From: Clostridiales bacterium
GTDB lineage: Bacteria; Bacillota; Clostridia; Oscillospirales; Oscillospiraceae
Reading direction: 5' to 3'
Length of the DNA stretch: 64,000 nt
NCBI GenBank assembly: GCA_029010715.1
Contig: JAQXKZ010000039.1
Location: forward strand, 1-64,000
Shown here: positions 53,211 through 63,300 of the stretch, piece after piece
Layout of the letters: each line of letters opens with the position of its first letter
Numbering within the stretch: position 1 is the stretch's first letter
Translations under genes and position numbers: made by a program
Notes under the pieces: model-generated
Told to the model about the DNA's origin: nothing
Seen by the model: only the letters and a program-made list of their open reading frames with translations
Databases searched by the model: none

Positions 53211-55343
53211 ATGATAATCACCCACAAGGAATTTCCGAACTACAAAAAGTACGAGATCATGTACGAAGGCCGTCCCCTCTCCATGGAGGTCGGCAAGCTG
53301 GCAGAGCTCTGCAACTCCGCCGTTCTCGTCAAGTACGGCGACACCACCGTGCTCGTAACCTGCACTGCGTCCGCTCGCCCCAAGGACGGCATTGACTACT
53401 TCCCGCTCTCCGTCGACTTCAACGAAAAGCTCTACGCCGTCGGCCGCATCCCCGGCAGCTTCATGCGCCGCGAGGGTAAGCCCAGCCTGCCCGCAGTCCT
53501 GGCCTCCCGTCTGATCGACCGCCCCATGCGTCCTCTGTTCCCCACCGATCTGCGCAATGACGTCGTCATCGCCTGCGAAGTGCTGAGCGTCGACCGCGAC
53601 TGCTCCCCGGAGATCACCGCCATGATCGGCGCATCCGCCGCAGTCTCCATCTCCGACGTCCCCTTCAACGGACCCATCGCGGGCATCGTGCTCGGCTGGG
53701 ACGGCGAGAAGTACCTCTTCAACCCCACTCAGGAGCAGCGCCATAACGGCAACCGCATGATAACCACCATAGCCGCCACCCACAGGAAAATCGTCATGAT
53801 CGAGTCCGAGGCCGACCAGGTCCCCGATGACGTCATGTACGAGGGCATTGTTCAGGCTCACGAGCATCTGCAGCCCGTCCTGGACCTCATCGACAGGATG
53901 GTCGAGGAGATAGGTAAGCCCAAGTTCACGTATGAGCACGCCGCGTTTGACGATGAGCTCTTCGAGAAGCTCGTCAGCAACGAGTTCGAGTCCATGGAAT
54001 ACTGCATGGATACCCCGGACAAGAACGTCCGCGAGGCGCGCGTCAACGACTGGATAACCATGGTGGAGGAAAAGTACGGCGAGGAGCATCCCGACATGAT
54101 GCAGTACATGGACGAGATCCTCTACAAGCTGCAGAAGAAGGTTGTCAAGAAGTGGCTGCTGGCCGGCAAGCGCGTCGACGGCCGCAAGATGAACGAGATA
54201 CGTCCTCTGGCCGCCGAAGTCGGCGTCCTGCCCGTGGTCCACGGCTCCGGTCTGTTCACCCGCGGTCAGACGCAGGTGCTCTCCATCGCCACTCTCGCAA
54301 CCCTCAACGACGCCCAGAAGCTCGACACCATCTGGGAAGAGGACAGCAAGCGCTTCATGCATCACTACAACATGCCCTCCTACTCCACCGGCGAGGCCCG
54401 TGCGAGCCGCTCCACCAACAGACGTGAGTACGGCCACGGCGCACTGGTCGAGAAGGCTCTCGAGGCAGTTATTCCCGAGGTCGAGGACTTCCCCTACGCC
54501 ATCCGCGTAGTCTCCGAGGTTCTCTCCTCCAACGGCTCCACCTCTCAGGGCTCCATCTGCGGCACCACCCTCGCTCTGATGGACGCCGGCGTGCCGCTAA
54601 AGGCCCCCGTTGCCGGTATTTCCTGCGGTCTTATTCAGGACGGCGACGACTTCACCACCTTCATCGACATTCAGGGCGTTGAGGACTTCCACGGCGAGAT
54701 GGACTTCAAGGTCGCCGGTACCAAGGCCGGTATCACCGCCATTCAGATGGACCTCAAGAACGACGGCCTGAAGCACGAGATCGTCAGGAACGCATTTGAG
54801 ATCACCAGAGAGGCGCGTTACCAGATCCTCGACGAGGTCATGCTGAAGGCTATTGCCGAGCCGCGCCATGAGCTGGCGAAGTCCGCCCCCAAGATGATCC
54901 AGATGAAGATCAACCCCGACAAGATCCGTGAAGTCATCGGCTCCGGCGGCAAGGTCATCCAGAAAATCACCGCTGACACCGGCTGCAAGATCGACATCAG
55001 CGACGACGGCAATATCTACATTGCCAGCACCGATATCGACGCCTGCCGTGCCGCACGCAAGACTATCGAGGACATCGTGTTCGAGCCCGTCGTCGGCGCT
55101 CTGTATTACGGCGAGGTCAAGCGCATCATTTCCAACCTCGGCGCATTCATCGAGCTCGTACCCGGAAAGGATGCCATGTGCCACATCAAGGATCTCGAGT
55201 TCAAGCGTACCGAAAAGGTCGAGGACGTTCTCAACATCGGCGACAAGACCTGGGTCAAGTTCACCGGTATAGACGAGAAGGGCCGCTGGAACATCTCCCG
55301 CAAGGACGCTCTCAAGGAGCTCGGCGAGGATAAGAAAAAGTAA
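53211..55343 (+). CDS. pnp: Polynucleotide phosphorylase
   Basis: A 710-residue trimeric phosphorolytic 3'-5' exoribonuclease. It has two RNase PH domains (VKYGDTTVLVTCTASARPKDG in the first, GSICGTTLALMDAGVPLKAPVAG in the second) joined by an all-helical linker, a KH domain with the GSGGK loop (KIREVIGSGGKVIQKI) and an S1 domain (ALYYGEVKRIISNLGAFIEL). The C-terminal tail is short. AAGGAG precedes the ATG. Probably autoregulated through the leader hairpin. Confidence 0.98.
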   Translation: MIITHKEFPNYKKYEIMYEGRPLSMEVGKLAELCNSAVLVKYGDTTVLVTCTASARPKDGIDYFPLSVDFNEKLYAVGRIPGSFMRREGKPSLPAVLASRLIDRPMRPLFPTDLRNDVVIACEVLSVDRDCSPEITAMIGASAAVSISDVPFNGPIAGIVLGWDGEKYLFNPTQEQRHNGNRMITTIAATHRKIVMIESEADQVPDDVMYEGIVQAHEHLQPVLDLIDRMVEEIGKPKFTYEHAAFDDELFEKLVSNEFESMEYCMDTPDKNVREARVNDWITMVEEKYGEEHPDMMQYMDEILYKLQKKVVKKWLLAGKRVDGRKMNEIRPLAAEVGVLPVVHGSGLFTRGQTQVLSIATLATLNDAQKLDTIWEEDSKRFMHHYNMPSYSTGEARASRSTNRREYGHGALVEKALEAVIPEVEDFPYAIRVVSEVLSSNGSTSQGSICGTTLALMDAGVPLKAPVAGISCGLIQDGDDFTTFIDIQGVEDFHGEMDFKVAGTKAGITAIQMDLKNDGLKHEIVRNAFEITREARYQILDEVMLKAIAEPRHELAKSAPKMIQMKINPDKIREVIGSGGKVIQKITADTGCKIDISDDGNIYIASTDIDACRAARKTIEDIVFEPVVGALYYGEVKRIISNLGAFIELVPGKDAMCHIKDLEFKRTEKVEDVLNIGDKTWVKFTGIDEKGRWNISRKDALKELGEDKKK

Positions 55344-55376
55344 TCCGGTTATGAACTGAGAAAGCTAATAAATACG

Positions 55377-55411
55377 AAGAAGTCTCCCGCCTGCCGGCGG
55401 GAGACTTCTTA
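55377..55411 (+). terminator. Intrinsic terminator of pnp
   Basis: AAGAAGTCTCCCGC pairs with GCGGGAGACTTCTT; A-rich sequence precedes and TTCTTATA follows. Confidence 0.8.
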
Positions 55412-55524
55412 TACTGTCAGTTAAGCGCTTCTGTGCAGTGAGACAGGTGAGCGGCGGCGGAGCTTGAGCTTTCCGGTACCGGTCCGTACCGGAAAGCGAT
55501 AAAATCACTTTTATACTAAAGCGC

Positions 55525-55671
55525 AACAGAAAGCTGACAAGATATACGGAGCGGAACCGGGTCAGACGGGGCGGCAGGCGCAGAGCATAATGGAGATATA
55601 TGGTCAGGGATGCCAACGATGCATGCCGCGACTATGACCGGAAATATTGTGCGGTTTTTATTGCGCTTTAA
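55525..55671 (+). repeat. Intergenic repeat element, copy 2, with 23-codon ORF
   Basis: Aligned with copy 1 at 48158-48272. After GGCGCAGAGCATAATGGAGATAT comes an ATG at 55600 that opens a 23-residue frame, MVRDANDACRDYDRKYC plus a hydrophobic AVFIAL end, stopping at 55671. The alignment with copy 1 keeps the reading frame (ANxAxRDYDRxxC), and the GGAGAT ribosome binding site is preserved. The element lies between pnp and the convergent GGT gene; no gene otherwise fills 55412-55690. Confidence 0.6.
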
Positions 55672-55690
55672 TATTAATCGTCTTTCGGTA

Positions 55691-57307
55691 TTACCAGACT
55701 GCTGCAGCGCCGTCACAGCGGGGCTCGGTGCCGCCGGCGAGCACGCCGTTATCGAGACGGCGGATAATCTGACCGCGGCCCATGTTAAGACTGTCCGTTA
55801 TCACTTCTGTCTCATGGCCGCGACCGCGCAGAGCCTCCGCCATGCCGGATGGGGCTTCGGCCTCGACCTGTATCCGCTTTCCGCCGACCCACTGAAAGCG
55901 CGGCGCGTCAAGCGCCTGCTGAGGGCTCATGCCGTAGTCGATGGTATTGACAAGAATCTGGAGATGTCCCTGCGGCTGCATAAAGCCGCCCATGACGCCG
56001 AAGGGGCCTATAGCCTGACCGTCCCTGGCCAGAAAGCCGGGTATGATGGTGTGATAGGCCTTTTTGCCGCCGGCAAGACAGTTGTCGCTGCTCTCGTCGA
56101 GACTGAAGTTGGCGCCCCTGTCCTGCAGGGATATGCCGGTACCGGGAATGACAACGCCGGAGCCGAAGGATTTGTAGTTGCTCTGTATATAGGAAACCAT
56201 GTTTCCTTCGCCGTCGGCGGTGCAGAAATAGACTGTGTCGCCGCAGGCCGGGTCTCCGGCCACGGGCATAAGAGCGCGGCTGCCGATAAGCGCGCGGCGT
56301 GAGGCCGCGTATCCGGGGCTGAGCAGGTCGGCGACCCGGGTGCGCATAAAGCGCGGGTCGGCCACGTAGGTCTGTGCGTCTATGAACGCCAGCTTCAGGG
56401 CCTCGATCAGCTTATGCCAGGTCTCCGGATCGTCGCGTTCACCGAGCTGCATCCCTTCCAGAATGTTCAGGGCCATCAGAACCGTAATGCCGTGTCCGTT
56501 CGGCGGCAGCTCGTACACGTCGCAGCCGCGGTAACGCGTGCTGATGGGCTCCACCCACCGGGGACGGTAGCCGGTGAAGTCGTCCTCGCTCAGATATCCG
56601 CCGGTCTGCCGGCTGAAGTCCACTATCTTCCTCATCAGGGCGCCGCGGTAGTAGCTTTCGCAGCCGGTGGCGGCGAGCTCCCTGAGCGTGGCGGCCATAT
56701 CCGGGCAGCGGAAGATGTCGCCCTCGCGGTACGGCTCGCCGTTTTTGGTGAAGCTGTCCCGCCATGGGGCGAACAGAGCGGGGTTGTTTTTATATTCCCG
56801 GGCAAAGCGCACGGCCTCCTCTTCCCAGATGCGAGCCACGTTGCAGCTCACGGCAAAGCCGTTTTCGGCGTAGTCAACAGCCGGGGCAAAGAGCTCTGCC
56901 AAAGAGAGCCGGCCGAAGCGGCGGTTGATCTCCGCCCATGCGGCGGGAGCGCCCGGGACCATGACCGGCAGCCAGCCGCTGTCCGGCATGGCACTGTAGC
57001 CGAGATCCCTGACGAGGCCGGCGGACAGGCTCATAGGCGCGTGCCCGCTGGCGTTCAGAGCGTACAGCCGTCCGTTCGTCCAGATCTGGGCGAAGGCGTC
57101 GCTGCCCAGACCGTTGCTGGCAGGCTCCAGCAGGGGGAGGGCGGCGGCCACGGCCACGGCGGCGTCCATCGCGTTGCCGCCTTTCTTCAGAATCTCCAGA
57201 CCGATGGAGCTGGCCTGCGGCACGGAGGTGCATACCATGCCGCGGCTTGCGAACACGGTGTTTCTGCGGGAAGGGTATTTATGGCATCGGGAATCAAAGG
57301 GAAGCAT
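55691..57307 (-). CDS. Gamma-glutamyltransferase family protein
   Basis: A 538-residue N-terminal-nucleophile hydrolase that should self-cleave before the threonine in CGDTVYFCTADGEGNMVS. The large-subunit half starts with ASRGMVCTSVPQASSIGLEILKKGGNAMDAAVA, and the small-subunit half contains MGGFMQPQGHLQILVN. No signal peptide is visible, so a cytosolic gamma-glutamyl acyltransferase or an acylase-like role is more likely than export. It is 55 bp downstream of the molybdopterin-binding gene on the same strand; a functional link is not obvious. Confidence 0.88.
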   Translation of the reverse strand: MLPFDSRCHKYPSRRNTVFASRGMVCTSVPQASSIGLEILKKGGNAMDAAVAVAAALPLLEPASNGLGSDAFAQIWTNGRLYALNASGHAPMSLSAGLVRDLGYSAMPDSGWLPVMVPGAPAAWAEINRRFGRLSLAELFAPAVDYAENGFAVSCNVARIWEEEAVRFAREYKNNPALFAPWRDSFTKNGEPYREGDIFRCPDMAATLRELAATGCESYYRGALMRKIVDFSRQTGGYLSEDDFTGYRPRWVEPISTRYRGCDVYELPPNGHGITVLMALNILEGMQLGERDDPETWHKLIEALKLAFIDAQTYVADPRFMRTRVADLLSPGYAASRRALIGSRALMPVAGDPACGDTVYFCTADGEGNMVSYIQSNYKSFGSGVVIPGTGISLQDRGANFSLDESSDNCLAGGKKAYHTIIPGFLARDGQAIGPFGVMGGFMQPQGHLQILVNTIDYGMSPQQALDAPRFQWVGGKRIQVEAEAPSGMAEALRGRGHETEVITDSLNMGRGQIIRRLDNGVLAGGTEPRCDGAAAVW

Positions 57308-57362
57308 GTCGTCTCCTTGTGTCAGCGCCGTGCTGACGGTGTATATTTGCGGCGGCCGGACC

Positions 57363-58379
57363 TTAATAGCTGCCGAAGGTGCAGTTGGGGAAGTGGCAGG
57401 ACCTGCACATCTGACAAAGACCGCCGTCGCCGAGATTTATAAGGTCGGCTTTGGTCAGCTTCTCGCCGGTGAACACCTGCGGGAGCAGCACGTCGAACAT
57501 GGTCGTCGGCAGACTGACTGCCGCCCCGGGGACGCCTATGACGGCCACGTCGCCGAGGTAGGCGATGAGAGTCATGTTGCCGGGCTGCGACGGTACGCCG
57601 TAGCTCACGATATCAGCGCCGAGCCGGCGGATCGCGGTTGGGGTCAGATCGTCCGGGTCGACGGACATTCCGCCGGTGAAAATCAGAAAGTCCGCGCCCT
57701 TTTCCAGATGCGCTTTCGCAGCGCCGACGATCATGCCGAGGTCGTCGTCACATATTGTGATGCCGACGATCTCGCAGGGGTAACGGCTGAGCTTGGCTCT
57801 GACGACGGGCTCAAACTTGTCCTTTATCCTGCCGGTATAGATCTCGGAGCCGGTTATTACGACGCCGACCTTCTTATACTTGTACGGCAGCAGCTGCAGA
57901 AGACTGCGGCCGCGGCAGAGCTCCTCGGCCTTTTCTATCTGCCGCTCCTGCGTGACGAGCGGAACTATGCGCATTGAGGCCAGACGTGCGCCGGGTTCGA
58001 CCGGGAAGTGGTCGCGAAGTGTGCAGATCGTTATGTCTCCGATAGAGTTTATCTCATGCAGCAGCTCCCTGTCAACACGAAACATTCCGCGCTCATCGGC
58101 AAAGAGAAGCATTTTACCCTCTGACGGGCCGGTGTAGTGCGCGAGGCTGACCGGAGCCATGGCCGCCATGCGCAGCGCGGCGTCCTCCTCGTGGAGCTCG
58201 CCGGCGTTTTCCTCCCAGATGAAAACGGTACGTTTGCCGAGGTCGAGCAGCTCGGGGATGTCCTTTTCTTCTATTACGTGACCGCGTTTGAACGCGGCGC
58301 CTTTGAAACCGTCGCGCATTGCCGTTATGTCATGGCACAGAGTCATGCCCACTGCATCCTCAACTTTGACTTTCTTCAT
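57363..58379 (-). CDS. Molybdopterin-binding protein (MoeA/MogA-like) with Cys-rich tail
   Basis: A 338-residue protein. The N-terminal half resembles the early MoeA-like region (KVEDAVGMTLCHDITAM), and the C-terminal half is a MoCF_biosynth domain (VGVVITGSEIYTGRIKD, FLIFTGGMSVDPDDLTPTAIR, PGAAVSLPTTMFDVLLP). It ends in a cysteine cluster, GLCQMCRSCHFPNCTFG, that may bind metal or Fe-S. The start at 58379 overlaps modC by 4 bp; the longer ORF is inside modC. Probably inserts or handles molybdenum from the adjacent transporter. Confidence 0.87.
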   Translation of the reverse strand: MKKVKVEDAVGMTLCHDITAMRDGFKGAAFKRGHVIEEKDIPELLDLGKRTVFIWEENAGELHEEDAALRMAAMAPVSLAHYTGPSEGKMLLFADERGMFRVDRELLHEINSIGDITICTLRDHFPVEPGARLASMRIVPLVTQERQIEKAEELCRGRSLLQLLPYKYKKVGVVITGSEIYTGRIKDKFEPVVRAKLSRYPCEIVGITICDDDLGMIVGAAKAHLEKGADFLIFTGGMSVDPDDLTPTAIRRLGADIVSYGVPSQPGNMTLIAYLGDVAVIGVPGAAVSLPTTMFDVLLPQVFTGEKLTKADLINLGDGGLCQMCRSCHFPNCTFGSY

Positions 58380-59431
58380 TTGTCTGTATCCTCTTTCAGA
58401 AGTAATATCGCCTCGGGCGGGAAATTGACCGTTACGGTATCTGAACGTATTTCTTTCCATTCCTCTTTGCCGAGCTCCCAGCCGAAGGTCTGCGCATCCG
58501 GAGCGTCTGCATAGCGGAGCATTACCGTGACGGAGAACGGGTTTTCTATTTCTTCAACAAAGCTGCATCTGAAGCTGTTTTCGCCGTTGCCGCCGCGTAT
58601 ATCGTGCATCCTTATGCCGACGAAGCTGCAGCCGTCAGCCGCACCGTTGACGCGCAGCCGCATTCCCCAGTCACGGGCGTATACGGTCCCGCCGGATTCG
58701 GCGGCGGCCGCGGATATGTTTTTGCAGCCGGTGAGTATCGCCGCAGTCCTCGTAACGGGCGCTTTGAACACCGCGTGCTTTGCTCCGGCAGTCTCTATAC
58801 GGCCGTAGTTCATGACCGCAACGGAATCGGACAGGCGATAGACCTCGTCCCTGTCGTGAGAAACGAGGATGACGGTTTTACCGAAGCGGCGCATGACGCG
58901 CAGGACCTCCTGCTCAAGTTTGAAACGGAGGTGGCTGTCGAGCGCGGAGAAGGGCTCGTCGAGCAGAAGTATGCGCGGCGCGGATACGAGTATACGCGCC
59001 AGTGCGACGCGCTGCTGCTGTCCGCCGGAAAGCTGTGACGGCAGCCGGCCGGCAAGCTCGGTAAGGCCGAACATGTCCATCACGTTCTTCACGCTCTGCT
59101 CCCGGACGGCTTTATCCTTCTCTCGCATGGCGCCGGCGCGGATGTTGCCGAGCACGGTCATATTCGGAAACAGTGCATAGTTCTGGAACATCAGGCCCGT
59201 GCGGCGCTCCTGCGGGCTGAGATTTATATGCCTTTCCGAATCGAAAAGCGTCACACCGTCGACCTCTATGCGCCCCCGGTCAGGCTTTTCGATACCGGCA
59301 ATGCATCTGAGAGTAAGACTCTTGCCGCAGCCGGAGGCGCCCAGCAGGGCCAGAACTTCGTCGCCGGCGGAGAACTTGACTTTCAGCCGGAAAGAGCCAA
59401 GGTTCTTCTCGATATCTACGAATACCGACAA
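58376..59431 (-). CDS. modC: Molybdate ABC transporter ATP-binding protein
   Basis: A 351-residue ATPase. Walker A is GASGCGKS, the signature LSGGQQQRVALARIL, Walker B ILLLDEPFSALD and the switch histidine VSHDRDE. A C-terminal regulatory extension of ~115 residues resembles a degenerate MOP/TOBE fold. It lies 1 nt after modB and is coupled to the molybdopterin-binding gene. Confidence 0.9.
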   Translation of the reverse strand: MSVFVDIEKNLGSFRLKVKFSAGDEVLALLGASGCGKSLTLRCIAGIEKPDRGRIEVDGVTLFDSERHINLSPQERRTGLMFQNYALFPNMTVLGNIRAGAMREKDKAVREQSVKNVMDMFGLTELAGRLPSQLSGGQQQRVALARILVSAPRILLLDEPFSALDSHLRFKLEQEVLRVMRRFGKTVILVSHDRDEVYRLSDSVAVMNYGRIETAGAKHAVFKAPVTRTAAILTGCKNISAAAAESGGTVYARDWGMRLRVNGAADGCSFVGIRMHDIRGGNGENSFRCSFVEEIENPFSVTVMLRYADAPDAQTFGWELGKEEWKEIRSDTVTVNFPPEAILLLKEDTDK

Positions 59432-59432
59432 G

Positions 59433-60122
59433 TCAGAGCCCTCCCTTCAGACCGGCGGGCTTCCTTCGGCCGGCATTTTTCTCCAGCATATTCACCGTCA
59501 GCAGCACCACAAATGAGATAGCCATGTTTACAAGCACCCATTTGAAGGCAAGCACGTCGTCGTTGGTGCGCCACAGCTGATAGACGGTAGTGGAAATAGT
59601 GGCCGTACGCCCCGGGGTATAGCCTGCGATCATACTGGTTGCGCCGTATTCGCCTAGCGCTCTCGCAAAGGAGAGAACCGTGCCCGCGAGTATGCCCTGC
59701 CGGCAGTAGGGCATACGGATGCGCCAGAAGATATAGGTGTTGGATAAGCCGACAGACTGAGCGGAGTAGGCAAGCGTCTGGTCGAAGGATTCGAACGCGC
59801 CGCGTGCAGTGCGGTACATCAGCGGGAAGATCACGACCGTGGTAGCGAATATCGCCGACCACCATGTCATGGTCAGCTTAAGGCCGAAGGTGCTGAGAAA
59901 CCATGCGCCGATAACGCGCTTCGGACCGAGCACACGCAGCAGAAGATAGCCTACGACCGTGGGCGGCAGGACCAGCGGCAAGGTCAGTATGACATCAAGC
60001 ACGCCTTTGATCAGCTTGGGAGCCTTGGCTATGCAGTACGCGACAAAAATGCCGACAAAGAATATAATGACCGTACTTATAAGGGCAATTCGAAGGGAGT
60101 TCCACAGTGGGTACAGATCCAT
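59433..60122 (-). CDS. modB: Molybdate ABC transporter permease
   Basis: A 229-residue inner-membrane permease with about six helices. The EAA loop is visible as FARALGEYGATSMIAG, and PPTVVGYLLLRVLG marks the ModB/CysT group. The start at 60122 is preferred because AAAGGAAG precedes it; the ORF-track start is 14 codons earlier without such a site. Confidence 0.92.
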   Translation of the reverse strand: MDLYPLWNSLRIALISTVIIFFVGIFVAYCIAKAPKLIKGVLDVILTLPLVLPPTVVGYLLLRVLGPKRVIGAWFLSTFGLKLTMTWWSAIFATTVVIFPLMYRTARGAFESFDQTLAYSAQSVGLSNTYIFWRIRMPYCRQGILAGTVLSFARALGEYGATSMIAGYTPGRTATISTTVYQLWRTNDDVLAFKWVLVNMAISFVVLLTVNMLEKNAGRRKPAGLKGGL

Positions 60123-60200
60123 AAACGCACTTCCTTTAATGGTTAAAAAGCTGTGGCGGGCCAAAGAATTGACCCGCCGCGGCCAGAGGGATAAATATGC

Positions 60201-61082
60201 TTATTTAATGGGGGCAAAGCCTACGGCTTCAAAAACAGCGCTGGCTTCGCCGCCGGTGAGGTATTCGAGGAAGGCCCTGGCGGCATCCTCATGCTTTGTG
60301 GTGTTCATGACGGCTGCGGGGTAGATGACCTGACCGCACATGTCCTTGGTTGCGGTGTCGACAACAGCCAGACCGGCGGAGAAAGCGTCGGTACCGTAGA
60401 TAATGCCGCAGTCAACAGTGCCTTCGGATACCTGGGTGGTGACTTCCTTGACATTGGAACCGTAGGTGATGACGCCGGCATTGGCCAGTTCTTCTTCGTT
60501 CAGCTCATAGTAGGCGAGAATCTTCTGCGTGTACTGTCCAACGGGGACGTCAGAGTTGCCCATGGCAAGCATGACGCTGCCGTCCTTCAGCCCGGCAGCG
60601 AGGTCGTCGTAGGACTGGATGTTCTTGGGGTTGCCTTCGGGAACGGCCAGTGCGACCTTGTTCTCCAGCAGATTGATGCGTGTGCCCTGAAGGACAAAGT
60701 CGAGCCTGTCCGGATTCTTCTCCTCGTCGCAGCTGGAGTCGAGCTGATTCATCTGTTTGGGAGCGGCGGAAATGAATATGTCGCAGTCTGCTCCTTCCTG
60801 AATCTGGGTCTTAAGAGTGCCGGAGGAATCAAAGTTGTAAATTATGGTGACATTCGGAGCAACTGCCTTGTAGAGCTCCGCAATCTGGTTCATGGTCTCA
60901 GTCATGGATGCCGCGGCGAAAACGATCAGCTCAATGGGTTCTTCATCTGCCTTGGCAGTTTCGGATTCAGCGGATGCCTCTGCTGACGGTGCGGCGGTGG
61001 GGGCGGGAGCGGTAGTCTCTCCGCAGGCAGCCATCGCAAAGATCATACACAGCACAAGAATAAATGCAAATTTCTTCTTCAT
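60201..61082 (-). CDS. modA: Molybdate-binding lipoprotein
   Basis: A 293-residue solute-binding protein with a lipobox (AMAACGE) and a flexible Ala/Pro/Glu linker. The ModA pattern is clear: IVFAAASMTETMNQIAELY near the start, then DCDIFISAAPKQMNQL, and VPVGQYTQKIL. The binding-site Ser in AAASM and the Ala/Ser loops are kept. It is the first gene of modA-modB-modC and has its own promoter; no ModE or Moco riboswitch is seen upstream. Confidence 0.94.
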   Translation of the reverse strand: MKKKFAFILVLCMIFAMAACGETTAPAPTAAPSAEASAESETAKADEEPIELIVFAAASMTETMNQIAELYKAVAPNVTIIYNFDSSGTLKTQIQEGADCDIFISAAPKQMNQLDSSCDEEKNPDRLDFVLQGTRINLLENKVALAVPEGNPKNIQSYDDLAAGLKDGSVMLAMGNSDVPVGQYTQKILAYYELNEEELANAGVITYGSNVKEVTTQVSEGTVDCGIIYGTDAFSAGLAVVDTATKDMCGQVIYPAAVMNTTKHEDAARAFLEYLTGGEASAVFEAVGFAPIK

Positions 61083-61156
61083 GTTTTGCTCTCCTTTTTG
61101 AATGATTTTTTATTACAAGTTGTTTTTGGATACAAATAGTAATTGTCTGCAAGTCG

Positions 61157-61185
61157 ATTATAACAACATGCGGCCCAAAATGCAA
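61157..61185 (-). promoter_or_regulatory. Promoter of the mod operon
   Basis: On the minus strand TTGCAT and TATAAT have a 17-bp spacer, leaving a ~70-nt leader before modA. The stretch from 61186 to 61336 holds nothing I can identify. Confidence 0.7.
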
Positions 61186-61336
61186 CATAAAGTGACGCGG
61201 TATGATGAACATGTTTGAAATCTGTTTAATCCATGTATTTATGAAAAGCGGAAAATGATACCAATATGCTACTAGCTGCTACTGAGACGGCAGGCACACG
61301 GAGGAGTGAGCACAGAATAAAAATTGTAATTGTGTA

Positions 61337-61365
61337 TTGACTTGTGCCGTGCCTTGTGCTATTAT
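61337..61365 (+). promoter_or_regulatory. Promoter of the initiator tRNA gene
   Basis: TTGACT and TATTAT with a 17-bp spacer, 19 bp before the tRNA. Confidence 0.75.
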
Positions 61366-61372
61366 ATACAGG

Positions 61373-62878
<1,506 letters not shown>

Positions 62879-62971
62879 AAAAACTCCCTTCTTGCATCCT
62901 ACGCCCGTGTGTGTTATCATAAAAGGGCGCAATGGTGCCTTGATTTGAACGTCCTGGTATTTTGCGTATTG

Positions 62972-63009
62972 CCGCTCTGGGTGTTGGTAGCGCCCAGGGC
63001 GGTTTTTAT
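62972..63009 (+). terminator. Intrinsic terminator upstream of the toxin promoter
   Basis: CCGCTCTGGG (62972-62981) pairs with CCCAGGGCGG (62993-63002) with one G-U, followed by TTTTTATT. It blocks read-through into the toxin gene; the T-run abuts the toxin -35 box. Confidence 0.8.
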
Positions 63010-63037
63010 TGATTTTTGCAGAATCCTGTGCTATGAT
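63009..63037 (+). promoter_or_regulatory. Toxin promoter
   Basis: TTGATT (63009-63014) and TATGAT (63032-63037) with a 17-bp spacer; transcription would begin near 63044 and give a ~93-nt leader. Confidence 0.7.
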
Positions 63038-63136
63038 GCCGACAAGCCACTATGTGGCCCGCGCTGTCGGCGAAGGTCAGCCCTCTTTGACGGGGGCAGT
63101 TTCTTGTCCCCCGATCACTCGAAGGGGGGGCTGCCC

Positions 63137-63217
63137 ATGAGTACATCCGAAGTTCTTGAGCTTTGTTTGGTCATCATTGGTATTTGCGGCCTGTTTATCC
63201 AGGCGAAAAAGAAGTGA
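63137..63217 (+). CDS. Small hydrophobic type I toxin candidate
   Basis: A 26-residue peptide: a short N-terminal polar part (MSTSEVLE), one hydrophobic helix (LCLVIIGICGLFI) and a QAKKK basic tail. This is the layout of membrane-acting type I toxins and of the holin-like toxin family (Hol_Tox). A very strong AAGGGGGGG site lies 6 nt before the ATG and could be hidden by pairing with CCCCC at 63108-63112. The ORF track merges it with a meaningless upstream extension. An antisense RNA promoter faces it from the other side, which supports the toxin reading. Confidence 0.75.
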   Translation: MSTSEVLELCLVIIGICGLFIQAKKK

Positions 63218-63294
63218 CCGCCGGTAACCCTGACAAGTTCGGCGATCACTTCAAAGCACTTTAAGGGCTGACCGGAACCGGCAGCGCTTTTTGT
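63206..63294 (-). ncRNA. Antisense antitoxin RNA candidate (~89 nt)
   Basis: Starts about 7 nt past a consensus minus-strand promoter and ends at an intrinsic terminator: GAAGTGATCGCCG (63252-63240) pairs with CGGCGGTCACTTC (63223-63211) with one G-U pair, then TTTTT (63210-63206). It is fully complementary to the 3' UTR, stop codon and last lysine codons of the toxin message. The geometry matches the txpA/RatA and bsrG/SR4 pairs of Bacillus. Confidence 0.75.
63267..63292 (+). terminator. Terminator of the toxin mRNA
   Basis: GCTG-A-CCGG pairs with CCGG-CAGC around AA with a single bulged A, followed by GCTTTTT. Its T-run ends 2 nt from the predicted antisense start. Confidence 0.75.
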
Positions 63295-63300
63295 ATTTTC

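Noticed and set aside
62909-63136. Upstream extension of the small toxin ORF to 102 residues
   Set aside because: The extension crosses an intrinsic terminator and the toxin promoter, and the strong ribosome binding site serves the ATG at 63137.
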